A DNA stretch of 64,000 nucleotides from Arcticibacter svalbardensis MN12-7 (GTDB lineage Bacteria > Bacteroidota > Bacteroidia > Sphingobacteriales > Sphingobacteriaceae): assembly GCF_000403135.1 (NCBI RefSeq), contig NZ_AQPN01000116.1, positions 32,146 to 96,145 on the forward strand, given 5' to 3'. The notes below the pieces were generated by a model. The model had not been told where the DNA came from. It saw only the letters and a program-made list of their open reading frames with translations, and made no database searches. Below are positions 34,949-42,857 of the stretch, one piece after another. Position 1 is the first letter of the stretch, and each line of letters begins with the position of its first letter. The translations under genes were made by a program, and so were the position numbers.

Positions 34949-36241
34949 ATGAAAAATATAAGACTTGGAAATTATGTAATATGGGTTCTGGCACTACTGG
35001 TTATTCCGCTTTACTTCTTATCGGTTGAAGTGGAAAAAGGTCATCATAATATGTCTCCTGCAATAATGGATTTGAATATGGTTATCGCCTTGATGGCCTA
35101 TTCTATGTTCACTCTCTCCTTCGTGCTGTCTGCCCGGATTAAATGGCTGGAGCGTTATTTTGGTGGATTGGATAAGATGTATCAAATGCACCATAGGATG
35201 GCTTTAATTGCCTTTATATTGATGCTGTCTCATCCGTTTCTGCTTGCGATCAGATGGATTCCAGGCAATTTTGTTCGATTCCTTTTATCCATTTTCCCTT
35301 TGCATCGTCGGCTGGAGGTAAACTTAGGAAGTTATGCATTATGGGGAATTATCCTGCTCATGGTATTTACGCTTGTAATTAAGCTGCCTTACCGAAGCTG
35401 GAAAATAAGTCACAAATTTATGGGACTATTCCTGATAGTTGCCCTCTTGCATACTTTTCTACTGATATCTTTTTCAAACAATCCAATACTATGGATATAT
35501 TTATGCTTTATTTCTGGTCTGGGAATAGGTGCATTTCTTTACCAGACGGTATTTTTCAGCCTATTTAATAGTGGTTATTCCTATAAAATAGATGCTATTG
35601 AAAAGGTTAATGAAAGGATTATGACCATAGAATTTAGTCCTGTAGGTAAGAAATTACATTTTACCTCTGGGCAGTTCTGTTTTTTCGATTTCTGTTATTC
35701 AGGCATTTCAAAAGAATCCCATCCTTTTACCCTATTCCCAACAGGGGATGGCAATTCAATACAAATTATGGTAAAAGCGTTAGGAAATTACACAAAGGTA
35801 TTACATCGAACGCTTAAACCTGGGGCAAAGGTACTGCTTCGTGGACCCTATGGCTCTTTTGATTTTAGAGAAGGGAAAAAGGATCAGGTATGGATAGCCG
35901 GAGGGGTTGGTATTGCTCCATTCATCAGCTGGATCAAAGATTTAAAGCAACGTCCTTTTCCTGATTTAAATGCTGAATTGTACTATTGTGTTCATCAGCA
36001 AAATGATGCTGTTTATATGAATGAGATGAGATCCTTCGAAAATGACTTTAAAGGTTTCCATTTACATTTAATATGTACTGAAGTTGATAATAAATTAAAA
36101 ATTAGGGATATCCCTGGATTGCAAAATAAGAATATTTTCCTCTGCGGTCCTCAAATAATGAGTAAGTCTTTTATAAAAGATTTTAAAGCAATGGGTATCT
36201 CTCCGCACTTGATTCATTATGAAAACTTTGATTTTGGATAA
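34949..36241 (+). CDS. Ferric-reductase-like transmembrane flavoprotein
   Basis: 430 residues. Six or so membrane helices (about 8-200) carry paired histidines for heme (YQMHHRMALIAFILMLSHPF and ISHKFMGLFLIVALLHTF), as in FRD/NADPH-oxidase-type proteins. An FAD domain (about 215-310; SHPFTLFP and LRGPYGSFDF) and an NAD(P) domain (IAGGVGIAPFISW, IFLCGPQ) follow. It should move electrons from NAD(P)H through FAD and heme across the membrane, to an unknown acceptor. The next gene (ECF sigma) begins 15 bases after its stop, so they may be co-transcribed. Confidence 0.88.
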   Translation: MKNIRLGNYVIWVLALLVIPLYFLSVEVEKGHHNMSPAIMDLNMVIALMAYSMFTLSFVLSARIKWLERYFGGLDKMYQMHHRMALIAFILMLSHPFLLAIRWIPGNFVRFLLSIFPLHRRLEVNLGSYALWGIILLMVFTLVIKLPYRSWKISHKFMGLFLIVALLHTFLLISFSNNPILWIYLCFISGLGIGAFLYQTVFFSLFNSGYSYKIDAIEKVNERIMTIEFSPVGKKLHFTSGQFCFFDFCYSGISKESHPFTLFPTGDGNSIQIMVKALGNYTKVLHRTLKPGAKVLLRGPYGSFDFREGKKDQVWIAGGVGIAPFISWIKDLKQRPFPDLNAELYYCVHQQNDAVYMNEMRSFENDFKGFHLHLICTEVDNKLKIRDIPGLQNKNIFLCGPQIMSKSFIKDFKAMGISPHLIHYENFDFG

Positions 36242-36256
36242 GCTATTCTATCACGC

Positions 36257-36841
36257 ATGAGCGATCTGGACCTGATTAGGAGAATCCGGGACGGCAATGT
36301 GAACTGTTATGAAGAATTGGTAAATAAATACCAGCAAATGATCTTTAGGGTTTGTATAGGTTTCGTACACCAAAAGGATGATGCGGATGACCTGAGTCAG
36401 GACATATTTATCAAGGTTTTCTTAGCGCTTCCAAAGTTCAATGGCAAGGCTGGTTTTTCAACCTGGTTATACAGGATCGCCATAAATGCCTGTCTCAATT
36501 TTAAGCGAAAAAATTGCAAAGCTATTTTTTTAGTGCATTATGGTGAACTAGAGGAAATATCGGTGCAAACAGACAGGCTCTTTAATGAGCAGGATGCAGG
36601 TGCCGATCAGTTATTAATTGAAAAGGAAAATGCAGAATACGTGCATCAGGCAATAAGAGGACTTCCGGAAAAGCAACGTGTTGCCTTTGTGTTGTGTAAA
36701 TATGAAGATCTTTCTCAAAAAGAGATTGCTGAGATCATGAAATTGTCAATTGGTGCTGTTGAGCAATTATTGCAACGAGCAAAAGCTAATCTGCAGAAAC
36801 AACTTCTGGTCTATTATAAGACAAATTATCGCCAGATATAA
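36257..36841 (+). CDS. ECF-type sigma factor
   Basis: 194 residues. Region 2 (about 8-75) contains the ELVNKYQQMIFRVCIGF and DADDLSQDIFIKVF motifs. Region 4 (about 130-185) contains LPEKQRVAFVLCKYEDLSQK and the helix-turn-helix IAEIMKLSIGAVEQLLQRAK. It directs RNA polymerase to stress promoters. Two small membrane or periplasmic genes follow in the same direction and probably form its control module. Confidence 0.9.
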   Translation: MSDLDLIRRIRDGNVNCYEELVNKYQQMIFRVCIGFVHQKDDADDLSQDIFIKVFLALPKFNGKAGFSTWLYRIAINACLNFKRKNCKAIFLVHYGELEEISVQTDRLFNEQDAGADQLLIEKENAEYVHQAIRGLPEKQRVAFVLCKYEDLSQKEIAEIMKLSIGAVEQLLQRAKANLQKQLLVYYKTNYRQI

Positions 36842-36873
36842 GAAATTGAGTATATAATTTAATTCGAATACAG

Positions 36874-37194
36874 ATGAAATTAAATGGGTCTAAAAGTATA
36901 AAAGAGCTAGAGGAGATAATAGACAGAGTAATTGAACAGGATAAAAAGACTGCTTTTAACTCCTTTATGGTTGAGAAAGTATTGCTTCGATTACAAGGCA
37001 AGCAAGTGGTCATTGTTCCTTTATATCAGAAGGCTCTTCAAACTGCAGCATTTGCGGCTTGTATACTTCTGGCAGTATCATTGGGGATCTTTCTTGGTGA
37101 AACATATAGCAACGACAAGATTTATACCCATCCGTATGAAATTACGGCTGATGATTCACAGATCGAGCGACTGGATATTTTAACCGCTCAATAA
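36874..37194 (+). CDS. Small membrane protein, candidate anti-sigma factor
   Basis: 106 residues with a charged cytoplasmic N-terminal half (KSIKELEEIIDRVIEQDKKT) and one membrane helix at about 60-80 (AAFAACILLAVSLGIFLGET), then a short extracytoplasmic tail. No zinc-binding HxxxCxxC motif is visible. Placement directly between the sigma gene and a Spy-like gene is the basis for the anti-sigma suggestion. It starts 32 bases after the sigma stop and ends 10 bases before the next gene. Confidence 0.65.
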   Translation: MKLNGSKSIKELEEIIDRVIEQDKKTAFNSFMVEKVLLRLQGKQVVIVPLYQKALQTAAFAACILLAVSLGIFLGETYSNDKIYTHPYEITADDSQIERLDILTAQ

Positions 37195-37204
37195 ATAAAT
37201 AAAA

Positions 37205-37729
37205 ATGCGTATAGAGGATAAAAATAAATTTTTAACATGGGCTGTAGTGGTATTGGCGCTTTTGAATTTGTCTACCATCGGAACTATCGTATATCATATC
37301 ATAACAGAAAAAAATGAGATGAGTAAATCATCGGAACGTTATGCGTCGCCTTTGAATGGTCAGGATTTCATAGAAACGCTGGACTTTACTCATGAACAAA
37401 AAGAGCAGTTTTGTTTGCTGAACGACTCGTTCAGAGCATCAGTAAGGGATATTAATAAAGAGCTGGACCTGCATAAAAATAGCTTATTTACCGAGCTGCG
37501 AAAGGCAAATACAGATACTGTTGCTTGCAACCGTATCTCCGATGAAATAGGAGTTCTTCATAAATTGCTTAAGGTGAAAACATACCAATTTTATCTTGAT
37601 GTTAAAAAAACATGCAGGGCTGACCAACAGGAAAAGCTTAACGCTGTGTTTGCCCCCATTTTTACTTTTGATGAACGTCTGGGGTCAAAATATGGGAAAA
37701 AAGGCCATCATGAACGAAGTCATCATTAA
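37205..37729 (+). CDS. Spy/CpxP-like periplasmic sensor protein
   Basis: 174 residues. An N-terminal anchor (about 11-32, TWAVVVLALLNLSTIGTIVY) precedes a helical periplasmic domain of the Spy/CpxP/ZraP heavy-metal-resistance type (DFTHEQKEQFCLLNDSFRAS, then HKLLKVKTYQFYLDVKKTC). Two or three cysteines and a His-containing tail (KKGHHERSHH) may bind metal. Such proteins are chaperones or metal sensors that feed sigma or two-component systems. Third gene of the sigma module. Confidence 0.75.
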   Translation: MRIEDKNKFLTWAVVVLALLNLSTIGTIVYHIITEKNEMSKSSERYASPLNGQDFIETLDFTHEQKEQFCLLNDSFRASVRDINKELDLHKNSLFTELRKANTDTVACNRISDEIGVLHKLLKVKTYQFYLDVKKTCRADQQEKLNAVFAPIFTFDERLGSKYGKKGHHERSHH

Positions 37730-37747
37730 TTGGTCAATCTACGCTAC

Positions 37748-37791
37748 GTAACAAAAGTTACTTAGGAAGACCATTATAACTGCTATTTTTG
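37748..37791 (+). promoter_or_regulatory. tauE promoter with Crp/Fnr-like palindrome
   Basis: GTAACAAAAGTTAC (37748-37761) is a palindrome centred exactly 36.5 bases before the last base of the -7 element TATTTTTG (37784-37791). The TauE GTG start is 18 bases after that element. Identical geometry occurs at the efflux operon and the CstB-like gene. Confidence 0.75.
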
Positions 37792-37808
37792 ATTTAAACA
37801 AGACAACA

Positions 37809-38597
37809 GTGGAGATAACAGGTTATGCAGCTTCAATTTTAATAGGACTATCATTAGGGTTAATTGGTGGTGGTGGCTCCATCCTTACGGTTCCTATTTT
37901 GGTTTATTTTTTTTATGTAGATCCTGTACTAGCATCTACTTATTCCTTGTTTGTTGTAGGCATTACAAGTTCTGTAGGTGCATTCAGTCATTATCAGAAA
38001 GGAAATGTTAATTTCAAATTAGCGCTTCTTTTCGGTATTCCATCTCTGATTGCTGTATTTACGATGCGTAAATGGATCATGCCGTTAATTCCCTTTGACT
38101 TAATTAGGATTGGTAGTTTTGACTTGACCAAGCCTATATTACTCATGCTTACTTTTTCGGTTTTAATGATTGTTGCCTCCTTTTCGATGATCAGTAAAAG
38201 CAATAAAAAATTAGCAGCTGAAACCCCTGTAAATTATATGAAACTGGTCGCACAAAGCGTTGTGGTAGGATTAATAACTGGGTTTGTAGGTGTGGGAGGA
38301 GGCTTTTTAATAATACCTTCACTCGTTGTTTTTGCGAGACTTCCAATGAAAAAGGCAGTTGGGACTTCATTGATGATCATGACATTGAGTTCACTACTAG
38401 GTGTCTTAGGTGATGTAAGTCGGCATGAATCAATAAATTACATGTTTCTAGCCTCCTTTTCTGCTTTTGCTATCATCGGGATACTTGTTGGTAGCTACTT
38501 GACCAGATATATTCAGGAGAACAAATTAAGACCGGCATTTGGATGGTTTGTACTTGTTATGGGGTTTTTTGTTCTCATCAGCACACTGAAAAAATAA
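37809..38597 (+). CDS. TauE/SafE family sulfite/sulfur-anion exporter
   Basis: 262 residues with about eight membrane helices. The family motifs are GLSLGLIGGGGSILTVPILV (about 12-31) and GLITGFVGVGGGFLIIPSLV in the second repeat. Members export sulfite, sulfoacetate or related anions, or thiosulfate in sulfur-oxidising pathways. The GTG start was chosen because it gives the expected short N-terminus before helix 1. A TauE gene next to a CstB-like gene recalls the staphylococcal cst persulfide operon. Confidence 0.88.
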   Translation: MEITGYAASILIGLSLGLIGGGGSILTVPILVYFFYVDPVLASTYSLFVVGITSSVGAFSHYQKGNVNFKLALLFGIPSLIAVFTMRKWIMPLIPFDLIRIGSFDLTKPILLMLTFSVLMIVASFSMISKSNKKLAAETPVNYMKLVAQSVVVGLITGFVGVGGGFLIIPSLVVFARLPMKKAVGTSLMIMTLSSLLGVLGDVSRHESINYMFLASFSAFAIIGILVGSYLTRYIQENKLRPAFGWFVLVMGFFVLISTLKK

Positions 38598-38611
38598 GAA
38601 TAAACTGATTT

Positions 38612-38655
38612 GTAACATAAGTTACGAAGACCTTAAGAATATGTTCCGAACTTTG
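38612..38655 (+). promoter_or_regulatory. Promoter of the CstB-like gene with Crp/Fnr-like palindrome
   Basis: GTAACATAAGTTAC (38612-38625) is centred 36.5 bases before the last base of GAACTTTG (38648-38655), one base off TAnnTTTG. This is the third site with identical geometry. The coding start is 23 bases after the element. Confidence 0.72.
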
Positions 38656-38678
38656 ATTACCAACAATAAGATACAGCT

Positions 38679-40040
38679 ATGAAAATTGAACAATTTGAAG
38701 ATAAAGACCTCTCCCATTATTCGTATGCTATATTAAGTGAATGCGAAAGGGAAATAATTTTAATAGATCCGTCCAGAAATGTAGCTCCTTATTTAGACTA
38801 TGCAGAAAAGAATGAAGCTAAAATTGTAGGGGTAATTGAAACACACCCTCATGCTGATTTTGTTAGCGGACATTTGGAACTGCATGAAAACATGGGGGCT
38901 TCAATCTATTGCTCTAAACTTGTAGCTGCCAACTATCCGCACCTTACTTTTGATGATGGGGATTTCCTGATAGTTGGAAAAATTAAACTAAAAGCGATAA
39001 GTACACCTGGTCATTCCCCAGATAGTATCAGTATTGTTTTGGAACATAATGGCGTAGATAAAGCGGTTTTTACTGGTGATACGTTATTTATTGGAGATTG
39101 TGGCAGACCTGACCTGCGGGAAAGTGCGGGTAGTATAAACATGGAAAGAGTTGAATTGGCCCGGCTGATGTATAATTCGCTACGTGAAAAACTCATGCAA
39201 TTGGCTGATGATGTGATGGTATATCCGGCTCATGGTGCCGGATCATTATGTGGAAAAGCATTAAGTGAGGCAAATTACAGTACGATAGGCGCTGAAAAAA
39301 TAAGTAACTGGTCATTGCAGCGTATGCCTGAAAATGAGTTTATTCACCTGCTAATGGAAGATCAGCCGTTTGTTCCCAAATACTTCCCTTATGATGTGGA
39401 ACTGAATAAAAATGGTGCTCCTTCTTTCAGTTTATCTATTGAAGAAGTTAATATTAGTCATGACAAGGTGGATCCATTGGTTTTAGAACCAAAAGTTGTG
39501 GTTATAGATACGCGTCCAGCTGATCAATTTAAGAAGGGTCATTTATCGGGATCCATCAACCTGATGGCAAATGGAAAGTTTGAAACCTGGTTAGGATCTC
39601 TAATATCTCCAGGGGAGTATTTCTATCTTGCGGCAGACAATCATGTGTTATTGAAAAAATTAATCGAGCGCACAGCGAAAATCGGGTATGAGCCATTTAT
39701 TAAGGAGGCCTTTCTTATAGAGAATGGTTCTATAAAAATGGAAGAAATAGATCTGGATCAGTTTAGTAATAGCAGAACTGCTTATACCATTATTGATGTA
39801 CGCAGTTCTGCTGAAGCTCAGGAGCAACCAATCTTCGATCATGCGGTCAATATCCCTTTACCGGAACTACGGGAAAGACTTGACGAGATTCCAGTAGGTA
39901 AACCCATTGTAGTGCATTGCGCTGGAGGATATAGAAGTGCTGCTGCGAGTAGCATCATTGCTGAAAATACATTAGATAAGGTCTTTGATTTGGGTGATCA
40001 GATTAAGAATTTTATAGAGGAAAAACAAAATCAATTGTAA
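38679..40040 (+). CDS. CstB-like persulfide dioxygenase-rhodanese protein
   Basis: 453 residues in three parts. Residues 1-230 are a metallo-beta-lactamase fold of the glyoxalase II/ETHE1 type, with ETHPHADFVSGH (about 54-65) and FTGDTLFIGDCGRPD. A first rhodanese-like domain (about 260-345) lacks the catalytic cysteine: the loop reads YFYLAADNHVLLK. A second rhodanese (about 360-450) keeps it in VVHCAGGYRSAAA. This MBL, degenerate rhodanese, active rhodanese order is that of CstB, which oxidises low-molecular-weight persulfides to thiosulfate. Iron at the MBL site and use of a persulfide substrate are inferred from the family. Confidence 0.85.
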   Translation: MKIEQFEDKDLSHYSYAILSECEREIILIDPSRNVAPYLDYAEKNEAKIVGVIETHPHADFVSGHLELHENMGASIYCSKLVAANYPHLTFDDGDFLIVGKIKLKAISTPGHSPDSISIVLEHNGVDKAVFTGDTLFIGDCGRPDLRESAGSINMERVELARLMYNSLREKLMQLADDVMVYPAHGAGSLCGKALSEANYSTIGAEKISNWSLQRMPENEFIHLLMEDQPFVPKYFPYDVELNKNGAPSFSLSIEEVNISHDKVDPLVLEPKVVVIDTRPADQFKKGHLSGSINLMANGKFETWLGSLISPGEYFYLAADNHVLLKKLIERTAKIGYEPFIKEAFLIENGSIKMEEIDLDQFSNSRTAYTIIDVRSSAEAQEQPIFDHAVNIPLPELRERLDEIPVGKPIVVHCAGGYRSAAASSIIAENTLDKVFDLGDQIKNFIEEKQNQL

Positions 40041-40058
40041 ACCATTAAGAGCTCAAAC

Positions 40059-40295
40059 ATGAAGCAAACCATTTTAACCAACTGGACATTTAGTAGAGGG
40101 TTTCGTTTAATTATAGGAATCGGGATTATTGTACAAGCTATCCTTTCAAGAGACCTGGCGTTTAGTTTAGTAGGACTTTTATTTTCCAGCTTGGCTGTAT
40201 TTAATGTAGGCTGTTGTGGTTCAGGTGGATGTGCAGTGCCGACTAAGAATTTTACTCCATCAAAAAAAGATTCAAACTATGAAGAAGTGGTATAA
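40059..40295 (+). CDS. DUF2892 small membrane protein with cysteine cluster
   Basis: 78 residues. The membrane hairpin (RGFRLIIGIGIIVQAIL and LAFSLVGLLFSSLAVFN) is followed by GCCGSGGCAVP with three cysteines, a typical ending of DUF2892 proteins linked to rhodaneses. It may pass sulfane sulfur or anchor the rhodanese encoded 33 bases downstream. Partner to the DUF2892 gene at 16777. Confidence 0.8.
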   Translation: MKQTILTNWTFSRGFRLIIGIGIIVQAILSRDLAFSLVGLLFSSLAVFNVGCCGSGGCAVPTKNFTPSKKDSNYEEVV

Positions 40296-40328
40296 TAGGC
40301 ATTCCCTGTATAATTTAAAAAACTAGCA

Positions 40329-40643
40329 ATGATGAATTTGTTTAAACAGTTATTTGTTGGCGGTACTACCGTTGATTTAGCGCATATTATTAATGAGGGA
40401 GCATTTTTAGTTGATGTACGGTCTCCTGGAGAATTTGCCTCTGGACATGTGAAAGGCTCTGTAAATATCCCCTTGGATAGGGTAAATGCACAACTCTCCA
40501 AATTCCAGAACAAGAAAAACATTGTTGTCTTTTGTCAAAGCGGAGGAAGAAGCAGTCAGGCAAAATCTATATTGGAACAAAGCGGACTTACCAATGTCGT
40601 GAACGGGGGTACCTGGAATAAGGTCAATCAGTTTGTTAAGTAA
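40329..40643 (+). CDS. Single-domain rhodanese
   Basis: 104 residues, one rhodanese (sulfurtransferase) domain with DVRSPGEFASGHVKGSVNIP and the active-site loop VVFCQSGGRSSQAK around the catalytic cysteine. No signal peptide, so cytoplasmic. It accepts or delivers sulfane sulfur. The start could be the ATG at 40329 or the one 3 bases later. Confidence 0.9.
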   Translation: MMNLFKQLFVGGTTVDLAHIINEGAFLVDVRSPGEFASGHVKGSVNIPLDRVNAQLSKFQNKKNIVVFCQSGGRSSQAKSILEQSGLTNVVNGGTWNKVNQFVK

Positions 40644-40706
40644 ATCTGATTAATGCTGAAAAATGATTTAAAGCATGGATTATCAAGTAATTAGAAATAG
40701 CATATC

Positions 40707-41348
40707 ATGACCACAAATAAAATACAGGAAAATCAAGCGGCAAGCTTTCATAAAAGAAAATGGGTTTCCTTTTCAAATATCAGCACGGTTATATTATTTG
40801 TTTTTGTAGTGACTCTATTCATAAGTCCCAGTGTGAAGGGACGGGTAATTCAAGGTTTAATGAAGGTAGGATTGTTCCAACCGGATATACCGGATAAGCC
40901 AAGTGAAAATCATCAGGTTGCAGTCGTTCAACAAGCCGCTTCTCCCGAAGTGCTATTTACAGATGATGAAGGAAATACAGTTAAACTTTCAGAACAAAAA
41001 GGAAAAGTAGTGTTTATGAATTTCTGGGCTACCTGGTGCCCTCCCTGTATTGCTGAAATGCCTGGAATCAACAGTTTATATGAAAAATATAAGAACAATG
41101 ATAAGGTATTGTTCCTGATGGTAGATGTGGACAGTAAGATGAAAAAGTCAACTGCATTTATGAAAAGGAAAGAGTTTAGCTTACCGGTTTATCTAGCAGC
41201 CAGTGAAATGCCGTCTGAGTATTTTGCAGGATCTATGCCAACAACGGTTATTTTAGATAAATCTGGAAATATTGCATTTCATCATGTTGGAGGTGCAGAT
41301 TATAGTAATCCGAAAGTCGCTGAATTTATCAATAAGCTGATTAAATGA
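40707..41348 (+). CDS. TlpA/ResA-like membrane-anchored thioredoxin
   Basis: 213 residues. One N-terminal membrane helix (about 20-40, FSNISTVILFVFVVTLFIS) anchors a periplasmic thioredoxin domain of the TlpA type, with active site NFWATWCPPCIAEMPG (CPPC) and cis-proline at SMPTTVILDKSG. It reduces or exchanges periplasmic disulfides or persulfides. Last gene of the sulfur cluster, followed by a strong terminator. Confidence 0.9.
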   Translation: MTTNKIQENQAASFHKRKWVSFSNISTVILFVFVVTLFISPSVKGRVIQGLMKVGLFQPDIPDKPSENHQVAVVQQAASPEVLFTDDEGNTVKLSEQKGKVVFMNFWATWCPPCIAEMPGINSLYEKYKNNDKVLFLMVDVDSKMKKSTAFMKRKEFSLPVYLAASEMPSEYFAGSMPTTVILDKSGNIAFHHVGGADYSNPKVAEFINKLIK

Positions 41349-41373
41349 AAGAGATAAGTTTTATTTAAAAGTT

Positions 41374-41410
41374 TAAAGAAGTCAAAATGGATTATATTTT
41401 GACCTCTTTA
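41374..41410 (+). terminator. Strong terminator after the sulfur cluster
   Basis: TAAAGAAGTCAAAAT and ATTTTGACCTCTTTA form a 15-bp stem with one mismatch around a 7-base loop (GGATTAT). It ends 62 bases after the TlpA-like stop. Confidence 0.75.
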
Positions 41411-41426
41411 GATTAAAAATGACCTC

Positions 41427-41619
41427 TTATAAGTGGTTTTCTAACACCATACCGTATACATCTGCTGTTTCGATAAAATTACCACCACATTCTTCAAATT
41501 CATGAAGTATTTCGAGTGCATGATCTTCATTAACGGTACCCCAGTCTTGCACTTCCAAGTTGCCAAGTACCAAGTCCTATTTCTGAGATCTGTACCTCAT
41601 TAAACTTTCTAAAGTTCAT
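41427..41619 (-). pseudogene. Aldo/keto reductase N-terminal remnant
   Basis: On the minus strand MNFRKFNEVQISEIGLGTWQ opens an aldo/keto reductase from 41619, then hits a stop in one frame. The homology continues after a frameshift (GTVNEDHALEILHEFEECGG, NFIETADVYG) and stops at 41427. The loss of all sequence after the catalytic-tetrad Asp/Tyr region shows a truncated relic of about 60 codons from a gene of about 320. Confidence 0.75.
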
Positions 41620-41698
41620 AATTTCAATTATGCAAAATCAATTAGGTGTTTTTCATTTATACACAAATGATTTTGCATAATTAAAATTAAAAGGATAA

Positions 41699-42196
41699 TT
41701 ACATGTACTTCATTGCTTCGTAACCGAGCAATCTTCTCCACAAGGCTATCTGACCAATACAATTGGCTTCCCTATAAGTAGTGAAAGCAATTAAATCGAA
41801 GTTGGTCATAGTTTGGCCTGGCATCATCTCAAAAGTACTGTCAAGCTTTTCGTCGTCAGCATTCGCAAGTTCCTCCTTGAGAATAGGTGATATAAACTTC
41901 CAGTCCTTTTTAAAATCATCAAGTGGAGGATAGGCAATATTTTCCTGAATTCCCTTATGATCTTTAAAAAGTTCATCAGCTTTCTGTTTGTGATCTGCAC
42001 CCAATAATTTAGCTAGTTCAAATCTTTCTTGTACAAGGCTACCTGTGAGCCAGGTAATATGATTGGCTTTTGTTTCCAATCTTCTATGTGCGTCAATATC
42101 GGAAATTCCTTCAAGCGCACTTTCAAAAAAAGTAGTGTGCATATCATAAAGCACAAGAAGAGAAGACAATCTGCTGCTTACTGTTTGTAATTCCAT
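41699..42196 (-). CDS. DinB-like four-helix protein
   Basis: 165 residues of helical sequence resembling the DinB/YfiT-like metal-binding superfamily (N-terminal LLVLYDMHTTFFESALEGIS, HITWLTGSLV, and a late region with TNFDLIAFTTYREANCIGQI). Candidate metal-site histidines are not all obvious. It precedes a VOC protein in the same direction; the VOC stop is 36 bases before its start codon, so they may be an operon. Confidence 0.6.
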   Translation of the reverse strand: MELQTVSSRLSSLLVLYDMHTTFFESALEGISDIDAHRRLETKANHITWLTGSLVQERFELAKLLGADHKQKADELFKDHKGIQENIAYPPLDDFKKDWKFISPILKEELANADDEKLDSTFEMMPGQTMTNFDLIAFTTYREANCIGQIALWRRLLGYEAMKYM

Positions 42197-42232
42197 TTTA
42201 ATCAGATTTATTTTAATGTTATTTATTTATTT

Positions 42233-42613
42233 TTAAGTTGCTTCCAGGATGGATAGAATGTTTCCGGCCGGATCTTTGAACCAGGCGATGTTAGGTCCAT
42301 CTCCACGGGCAATACCCTTATCATCAGTCTTCAAATCGGGTTCATTATATCTTTCAAAAGTAACACCTCTTTGAGACAGTTCTTTTACAGCTGTGTCAAT
42401 TTGATCAACTGGAAAATTAAGTACAGTGAACGTTGCCGGAGTATGATTAGGCTTATGATAGGCCAGGATCTTATATCCTCCTACCAGATCCAATTCAAGA
42501 AAGCCCATTTCATTTTCAACCACTTTTAATTCAAGAACTTCGGAATAGAACTTTTTTGCTGCTTGCAGATCGTCGATGGAGAAACTGCTGAATATTTTTG
42601 ATTTTTTAAACAT
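42233..42613 (-). CDS. VOC (glyoxalase/bleomycin-resistance) family protein
   Basis: 126 residues, one vicinal-oxygen-chelate unit with two beta-alpha-beta-beta-beta modules ([20 protein letters not shown] and [17 protein letters not shown]). Proteins of this size act as dimers. Enzymatic or binding function not evident. It is first in the leftward pair with the DinB-like gene. Confidence 0.82.
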   Translation of the reverse strand: MFKKSKIFSSFSIDDLQAAKKFYSEVLELKVVENEMGFLELDLVGGYKILAYHKPNHTPATFTVLNFPVDQIDTAVKELSQRGVTFERYNEPDLKTDDKGIARGDGPNIAWFKDPAGNILSILEAT

Positions 42614-42752
42614 ATTTAATGATTTAGTAAAAAGAATAGTATTTAAGTTTTATAGGTTGGATATAAACAAATATACCAATGGAGTTTTCAAAATGTGGGG
42701 GTTAATCGGGACGATAAAGGGGTTAATTGCGACAAATAATGCTTCGCTGGGT

Positions 42753-42794
42753 ATTTTTAACACAATAGCTAGTATTAGCTATTGTGTTAAAAAT
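42753..42794. promoter_or_regulatory. 19-bp perfect hairpin upstream of the NusG-like gene
   Basis: ATTTTTAACACAATAGCTA (42753-42771) and its exact reverse complement (42776-42794) enclose a GTAT loop. It lies in a divergent intergenic region, 63 bases before the NusG-like start. A run of Ts is part of the stem and no T-run follows, so a simple terminator is unlikely. Either a leader RNA structure or a long operator fits. The core AATAGCTA-N4-TAGCTATT recurs at 60715. Confidence 0.7.
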
Positions 42795-42857
42795 GTAAGA
42801 TGTCTAATTTTAGTTAGAACCTTCTTTAAAACATCTACTTACAAACATTAAATAACT

